A stretch of 7,802 bases of DNA, taken from positions 1 through 7,802 of the forward strand of contig JADINC010000065.1 of NCBI GenBank assembly GCA_017694255.1, in the 5' to 3' direction. The notes below the pieces were generated by a model. That model ran no database searches, had not been told where the DNA came from, and saw only the letters and a program-made list of their open reading frames with translations. Shown piece by piece: positions 5,632 to 7,802 of the stretch (its first letter is position 1; each line of letters opens with the position of its first letter). Position numbers and translations under genes: made by a program. This DNA is from Candidatus Enterousia avistercoris (GTDB lineage: Bacteria; Pseudomonadota; Alphaproteobacteria; Rs-D84).

Positions 5632-6045
5632 ATGTTAATGCCAAATAAAACAAAATTTCGCAAACAGCACAAAGGCCGCATTCATGGCGTAGCCAAAGGT
5701 GGTAGCGAATTAGCATTCGGATCTTTTGGTCTGAAAGCGTTAAGCCCAGAACGCGTTACCGCGCGTCAAATCGAAGCAGCACGTCGCGCGATTACACGTC
5801 ATATGCGTCGTATGGGTAAGTTATGGATTCGTGTATTCCCGGATGTGCCGGTTACCAAGAAACCAGCCGAAGTCCGTATGGGTAAAGGTAAAGGTGCGGT
5901 TGAATACTGGATTTGCCGTGTAAAGCCTGGTCGTATTTTGTTCGAACTGGATGGTGTAAAACCAGAAGTTGCATATGAAGCGTTCGCGTTGGCGGCGGCA
6001 AAATTGCCGGTGAAAACCAAAGTTGTTGAACGTAAAATTAATTAA
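5632..6045 (+). CDS. rplP: 50S ribosomal protein L16
   Basis: L16 organises the A-site tRNA region of the large subunit. The product has 137 residues against 136 in E. coli. It reads MLMPNKTKFRKQHKGR at the N-terminus (E. coli MLQPKRTKFRKMHKGR), then FGSFGLKAL, RVTARQIEAARRAITRHMRRMGKLWIRVFPD (41-71), the VRMGKGKGAVEYWICRVKPG loop (81-100) and EAFALAAAKLPVKTKVV. Arg82 corresponds to E. coli Arg81, the residue hydroxylated by RoxA/YcfD in some bacteria. The ATG at 5632, rather than the in-frame ATG at 5638, is chosen because it restores the family N-terminus; AAAAGG at 5618-5623 lies 8-9 bases before it. rpmC follows after 32 bases. Confidence 0.97.
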   Translation: MLMPNKTKFRKQHKGRIHGVAKGGSELAFGSFGLKALSPERVTARQIEAARRAITRHMRRMGKLWIRVFPDVPVTKKPAEVRMGKGKGAVEYWICRVKPGRILFELDGVKPEVAYEAFALAAAKLPVKTKVVERKIN

Positions 6046-6063
6046 TATAACCTGGATTGGGGC

Positions 6064-6072
6064 AAAAGGTGG
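6064..6072 (+). promoter_or_regulatory. Ribosome binding site deciding the rpmC start
   Basis: AAAAGGTGG ends 5 bases before ATG 6078. An in-frame TTG at 6057 precedes this site and would make the ribosome binding site part of the coding sequence, so ATG 6078 is the better start. Confidence 0.65.
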
Positions 6073-6077
6073 AAACC

Positions 6078-6281
6078 ATGGCAGAAAAAAAATTGGAAAA
6101 AGAAGCTTTGACGACGGATGCATTGCAGAGCAAGTTGGAAAACTTGAAAAAAGATCAGTATAATCAACGCCTGCAACATGCCGCAGGGCAGATGGCGAAA
6201 ACACATGTTATTCGTCAGACACGTCGTGAAATTGCACGTGTAAAAACACAGATACGTGCAAATAAAAAGGGTGAAAAATAA
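6078..6281 (+). CDS. rpmC: 50S ribosomal protein L29
   Basis: L29 is a small helical protein at the tunnel exit next to L23, near the trigger factor and SRP site. The 67-residue product (usual length 60-70) has the two-helix pattern: ALQSKLENLKKDQYNQRLQHAAGQM (about 17-41), then VIRQTRREIARVKTQIRANKK. The QxNxRxQxAxGQ and RREIARxKT wording fits the family. The N-terminus MAEKKLEKEALTTD is a little longer and more charged than typical. ATG 6078 has AAAAGGTGG five bases upstream. It follows rplP by 32 bases and is separated from rpsQ by 147 bases, the longest spacer in the window, whereas these two genes usually abut. Confidence 0.95.
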   Translation: MAEKKLEKEALTTDALQSKLENLKKDQYNQRLQHAAGQMAKTHVIRQTRREIARVKTQIRANKKGEK

Positions 6282-6297
6282 AAATTGCCGATTTTTG

Positions 6298-6325
6298 TTG
6301 AGATTTCTAAATTTTTAGATATCAT
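6298..6325 (+). promoter_or_regulatory. Candidate sigma70-type promoter upstream of rpsQ
   Basis: TTGAGA (6298-6303) and TATCAT (6320-6325) each match the -35 and -10 consensus at 5 of 6 positions and are separated by 16 bases, within a locally AT-rich patch (about 6282-6330). Transcription would begin near 6332 and leave a roughly 100-base leader containing a stem-loop and a G-rich element before rpsQ. Short AT-rich matches arise by chance, and alphaproteobacterial promoters vary, so this remains a candidate. Confidence 0.35.
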
Positions 6326-6351
6326 ATGCCGAAGTCGGGTTAATAAAAGTG

Positions 6352-6382
6352 CAGATTAACTGGTGTAGATTGTTAAAATCTG
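6352..6382 (+). other. Stem-loop in the rpmC-rpsQ spacer
   Basis: CAGATTAAC (6352-6360) pairs with GTT (6372-6374) and AATCTG (6377-6382), a 9-bp stem with a 2-base AA bulge and an 11-base loop. It lies in the possible leader between the promoter candidate and the rpsQ ribosome binding site (AAGGGA at 6414-6419). The last G of the stem is also the first G of the G-rich element that follows, so the two structures could compete. Confidence 0.45.
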
Positions 6383-6400
6383 GGGACTGGTTGGTCTGGG
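6382..6400 (+). other. G-rich element with four G-tracts (two-tetrad quadruplex candidate)
   Basis: GGGGACTGGTTGGTCTGGG contains four runs of at least two G with loops of 2-3 bases, the pattern of two-layer G-quadruplexes. TCTGGG occurs as a direct repeat at 6379-6384 and 6395-6400. It lies on the coding strand, 13 bases before the rpsQ ribosome binding site. Two-layer quadruplexes are only marginally stable, so this is a weak call. Confidence 0.3.
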
Positions 6401-6428
6401 TGAAAAACAATGTAAGGGAATAATAGTT

Positions 6429-6698
6429 ATGCCAAGACGTATACTGCAAGGAACGGTTAAAAGTACAGCAAATGACAAGACGGTTGTTGTCGAAGTGGAA
6501 CGCCGCTTTCGTCATCCGTTGTATGGTAAATTCGTAAAGCAGAATAAAAAATACAAGGCGCACGATGAAAACAATGAATATAAAGTTGGGGACATCGTTG
6601 CAATCGAAGAACATCGTCCGATTTCCAAGACAAAAACTTGGGTCGTAAAGGGGCGCGTTGGTGTGTCCAAGGACGAAAATGTCGAGGTCGCAGACTGA
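6429..6698 (+). CDS. rpsQ: 30S ribosomal protein S17
   Basis: S17 is a primary 16S rRNA-binding protein of the OB-fold type. The 89-residue product is full length: MPRRILQGTVKSTANDKTVVVEVERRFRHPLYGKFVKQNKKYKAHDE covers the first strands, followed by YKVGDIVAIEEHRPISKTKTWVV (51-73) with the conserved GDxVxIxExRPISKTK signature, and an acidic end. The start at 6429 has AAGGGA at 6414-6419 and shares the sequence ATAGTTATG with the rplN start. It ends in TGA. The gene is flanked by the two longest spacers in the window (147 and 129 bases), which is unusual for the rpmC-rpsQ-rplN stretch. Confidence 0.97.
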   Translation: MPRRILQGTVKSTANDKTVVVEVERRFRHPLYGKFVKQNKKYKAHDENNEYKVGDIVAIEEHRPISKTKTWVVKGRVGVSKDENVEVAD

Positions 6699-6733
6699 GA
6701 TATTAAATCACAACAGGGTCTTTGAGGTCTGGG

Positions 6734-6755
6734 GGCGTTTTTTTGTACAAGCGCT
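6734..6755 (+). other. Weak stem-loop in the rpsQ-rplN spacer
   Basis: GGCGTTT (6734-6740) can pair with AAGCGCT (6749-6755) through 7 pairs, two of them wobble, around the loop TTTTGTAC. An alternative uses CGCTG (6752-6756) with CAGCG (6786-6790). A run of seven T falls within the stem and loop rather than after it, so this is not a standard terminator. The rest of the 129-base spacer is G-rich upstream (6716-6735) and shows no gene. Confidence 0.25.
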
Positions 6756-6827
6756 GTGGACAGTCGGAACCTGGAATGAACAAAGCAGCGGGGGATGGCC
6801 CTGGATGCAGGAAAAAGGTGAATAGTT

Positions 6828-7202
6828 ATGATACAAAATGAAACAGTTATGACGGTCGCTGATAACTCGGGTGCACGCAAGGCAATGTGCATCAAGGTTT
6901 TGGGTGGTTCGCATCGTCGCTATGCAACGGTGGGCGATAAAATCGTCGTTGCTATTAAGGAAGCAATTCCACGCGGCAAAGTGCAAAAAGGTACAGTGCA
7001 ACGTGCAATTATCGTTCGTACGAAATTTCCGGTAAAACGTCCGGATGGATCAATTATTCGTTTTGATGATAATGCGGTTGTGCTGATTAATAAAAACAAT
7101 TTCGAACCAATTGGTACGCGTATCTTTGGGCCAATCGCCCGTGAAGTTCGTCGCAAATATGATGTTCAGAAAATTGTTTCTTTGGCGCCAGAGGTTATAT
7201 AA
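6828..7202 (+). CDS. rplN: 50S ribosomal protein L14
   Basis: L14 lies at the subunit interface, contributes to bridge B5/B8 and contacts L19; the silencing factor RsfS binds it. The 124-residue product (usually about 122) matches throughout: MIQNETVMTVADNSGARKAMCIKVLGGSHRRYA (1-33), IKEAIPRGKVQKGTV, VRTKFPVKRPDGSIIRFDDNAVVLIN (63-88), PIGTRIFGPIAREVR and KIVSLAPEVI at the end. The segment RRKYDVQK before the closing KIVSLAPE is slightly longer than usual. ATG 6828 has AAGGTG at 6815-6820 with 7 bases of spacing; an internal ATG at 6849 would remove conserved N-terminal residues. It ends in TAATAA. Confidence 0.98.
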   Translation: MIQNETVMTVADNSGARKAMCIKVLGGSHRRYATVGDKIVVAIKEAIPRGKVQKGTVQRAIIVRTKFPVKRPDGSIIRFDDNAVVLINKNNFEPIGTRIFGPIAREVRRKYDVQKIVSLAPEVI

Positions 7203-7222
7203 TAACGGGCATTGCAACAGAC

Positions 7223-7228
7223 AAAGGA
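7223..7228 (+). promoter_or_regulatory. Ribosome binding site deciding the rplX start
   Basis: AAAGGA lies 7 bases before ATG 7236. The ATG at 7231 leads to a stop after one codon (ATG AAA TGA) and is only 2 bases from the site; the in-frame TTG at 7212 lies upstream of the site. ATG 7236 (MKIKKGDEV) is therefore chosen. Confidence 0.7.
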
Positions 7229-7235
7229 TTATGAA

Positions 7236-7538
7236 ATGAAAATCAAAAAAGGCGATGAAGTCATAGTTATTTCGGGAAAATTCAAGGGCGTAAAAGGCAA
7301 AGTGCTGGAAGCACGCCCAGCGGAATCCCGTGTTGTTGTCGAAGGTGTTAACCGCCATAAATGGCATGTGAAACCAACCCAGGAACAGCCAGGGCATATC
7401 GTTGATCGCGAAGCACCAGTGCATGTTTCTAATGTTGCGTTGGTCGATCCGAAATCTAAAAAGGCCACGCGTGTCGGTTATAAAATCCAAGGCGATAAAA
7501 AAGTTCGCATTGCAAAAAAATCTGGTGCGGAAATATAA
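7236..7538 (+). CDS. rplX: 50S ribosomal protein L24
   Basis: L24 initiates large-subunit assembly by binding the 5' end of 23S rRNA and later sits near the tunnel exit. The 100-residue product has an N-terminal KOW motif, KKGDEVIVISGKFKGVKGKVLEA (4-26), then RVVVEGVNRHKWHVKP and the family block GHIVDREAPVHVSNVALVDPKSKKATRVGYKI (53-84), closing with KKVRIAKKSGAEI. Typical alphaproteobacterial L24 proteins have the same EAPIHLSNLALVDP...ATRVGFK wording. The Trp in RHKWHV is less usual, but the rest leaves no doubt. It follows rplN by 33 bases and precedes rplE by 51 bases. Confidence 0.97.
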   Translation: MKIKKGDEVIVISGKFKGVKGKVLEARPAESRVVVEGVNRHKWHVKPTQEQPGHIVDREAPVHVSNVALVDPKSKKATRVGYKIQGDKKVRIAKKSGAEI

Positions 7539-7549
7539 TTGGTAAATCC

Positions 7550-7569
7550 GTTCCCGCTGTTACGGGGAC
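7550..7569 (+). other. Compact hairpin in the rplX-rplE spacer
   Basis: GTTCCCG (7550-7556) pairs with CGGGGAC (7563-7569), 7 pairs including one G-U, around the 6-base loop CTGTTA. It ends 8 bases before the AAGGAA ribosome binding site of rplE (7578-7583). No T-run follows, so it is not a standard terminator. This is the shortest and tightest of the spacer structures. Confidence 0.55.
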
Positions 7570-7589
7570 ATAAAGTTAAGGAATAAAAA

Positions 7590-7802
7590 ATGCAAAGCAG
7601 ATTGCGTGAAATTTATGAAAAACAGATTGTTCCGGAATTGATTAAAGAATTCGGGTATACAAATCCGATGCAGGTTCCGAAATTGTCAAAAATTGTTTTG
7701 AATATGGGTGTCGGTGAAGCGGTTTCTGATAAAAAGAAGTTGGATGCCGCCGTGGCAGATTTGACGGCGATTGCCGCACAGAAGTCTGTTGTTACACGGG
7801 CA
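7590..7802 (+). CDS. rplE: 50S ribosomal protein L5, 5' part (continues beyond window)
   Basis: L5 binds 5S rRNA and the P-site tRNA elbow in the central protuberance. The visible 71 residues read MQSRLREIYEKQIVPELIKEFGY at the start, then NPMQVPKLSKIVLNMGVGEAVSDKKKLDAA and IAAQKSVVTRA. This matches the family N-terminus (RLxxxYxxxIxPxLxxEFxYxNxMQVPxxxKIVxNMGVGEA; the QKxVxTRA motif). The full protein is normally about 180 residues, so some 110 residues lie beyond the window; there is no stop before the edge. ATG 7590 has AAGGAA at 7578-7583 with 6 bases of spacing. rpsN would be expected next in an spc operon. Confidence 0.97.
   Translation, partial: MQSRLREIYEKQIVPELIKEFGYTNPMQVPKLSKIVLNMGVGEAVSDKKKLDAAVADLTAIAAQKSVVTRA

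Noticed and set aside
6057..6077. TTG start adding 7 residues to L29
   Set aside because: The best ribosome binding site lies inside this stretch and points to ATG 6078.
6716..6747. Terminator after rpsQ suggested by the G-rich stretch and seven T
   Set aside because: The G-run has no complementary C-run upstream, and the T-run lies within the only possible stem, so a terminator hairpin cannot form in the usual order.
6051..6806. Recurring CCTGGAT/CCTGGAA words at 6051, 6770 and 6800
   Set aside because: Seven-base words are expected to recur by chance in a window of this size, and they have no shared position relative to genes.
7231..7239. Minimal ATG-AAA-TGA frame overlapping the rplX start
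   Set aside because: It is only two bases from the binding site, too close for initiation; most likely a by-product of the rplX start context.

Overview
The window is one continuous, all plus-strand block of translation genes: the 3' part of tuf (EF-Tu), then rpsJ, rplC, rplD, rplW, rplB, rpsS, rplV, rpsC, rplP, rpmC, rpsQ, rplN, rplX and the 5' part of rplE. This is the classical str-end / S10 / spc gene order. The proteins read most like alphaproteobacterial versions. Examples are L4 'GPVVRSHAIDLPKK'-type sequence, L2 'NPDQ...NLGKAGR.RWLG.RPSVRG' with a 'RSRH' end, the acidic Ala-rich tail on L3, and S10 'SPHVDKKSREQFEIR'. Several usually invariant positions are altered, so I infer a divergent, uncultured-type alphaproteobacterium with slightly AT-rich DNA. 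I cannot name a genus. TGA is used as a stop (rplD, rpsQ), so there is no sign of TGA recoding; 12 of 14 visible stops are TAA and none is TAG.

Layout: 2-919 is EF-Tu from about residue 91 (E. coli mature numbering) to its end. 1003-4770 holds rpsJ-rplC-rplD-rplW-rplB-rpsS-rplV, 4861-6281 holds rpsC-rplP-rpmC, and 6429-7802 holds rpsQ-rplN-rplX-rplE'. Every gene has a recognisable AAGG-type ribosome binding site. No gene overlaps another, and no gene-free stretch exceeds 147 bases. The products are components of the 30S (S10, S19, S3, S17) and 50S (L3, L4, L23, L2, L22, L16, L29, L14, L24, L5) subunits plus the factor that delivers aminoacyl-tRNA, and they are presumably co-transcribed for balanced ribosome synthesis.

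The unusual aspect is architectural rather than gene content. For such an operon the spacers are long (about 890 bases in total), and all eight spacers of 50 bases or more contain an inverted repeat able to form an RNA stem-loop, whereas I found none in the six short spacers (34 bases or less). The 147-base rpmC-rpsQ spacer also has a good sigma70-like promoter candidate and a G-rich element. At protein level the notable points are altered signature residues in L3 (the glutamine methylated by PrmB in E. coli), L2 (second His of DHPHGGG is Met), the L4 and L22 exit-tunnel loops, and the S3 N-terminus. I see no mobile element, CRISPR array, RNA gene or novel system; this is an essentially ordinary core-genome region.
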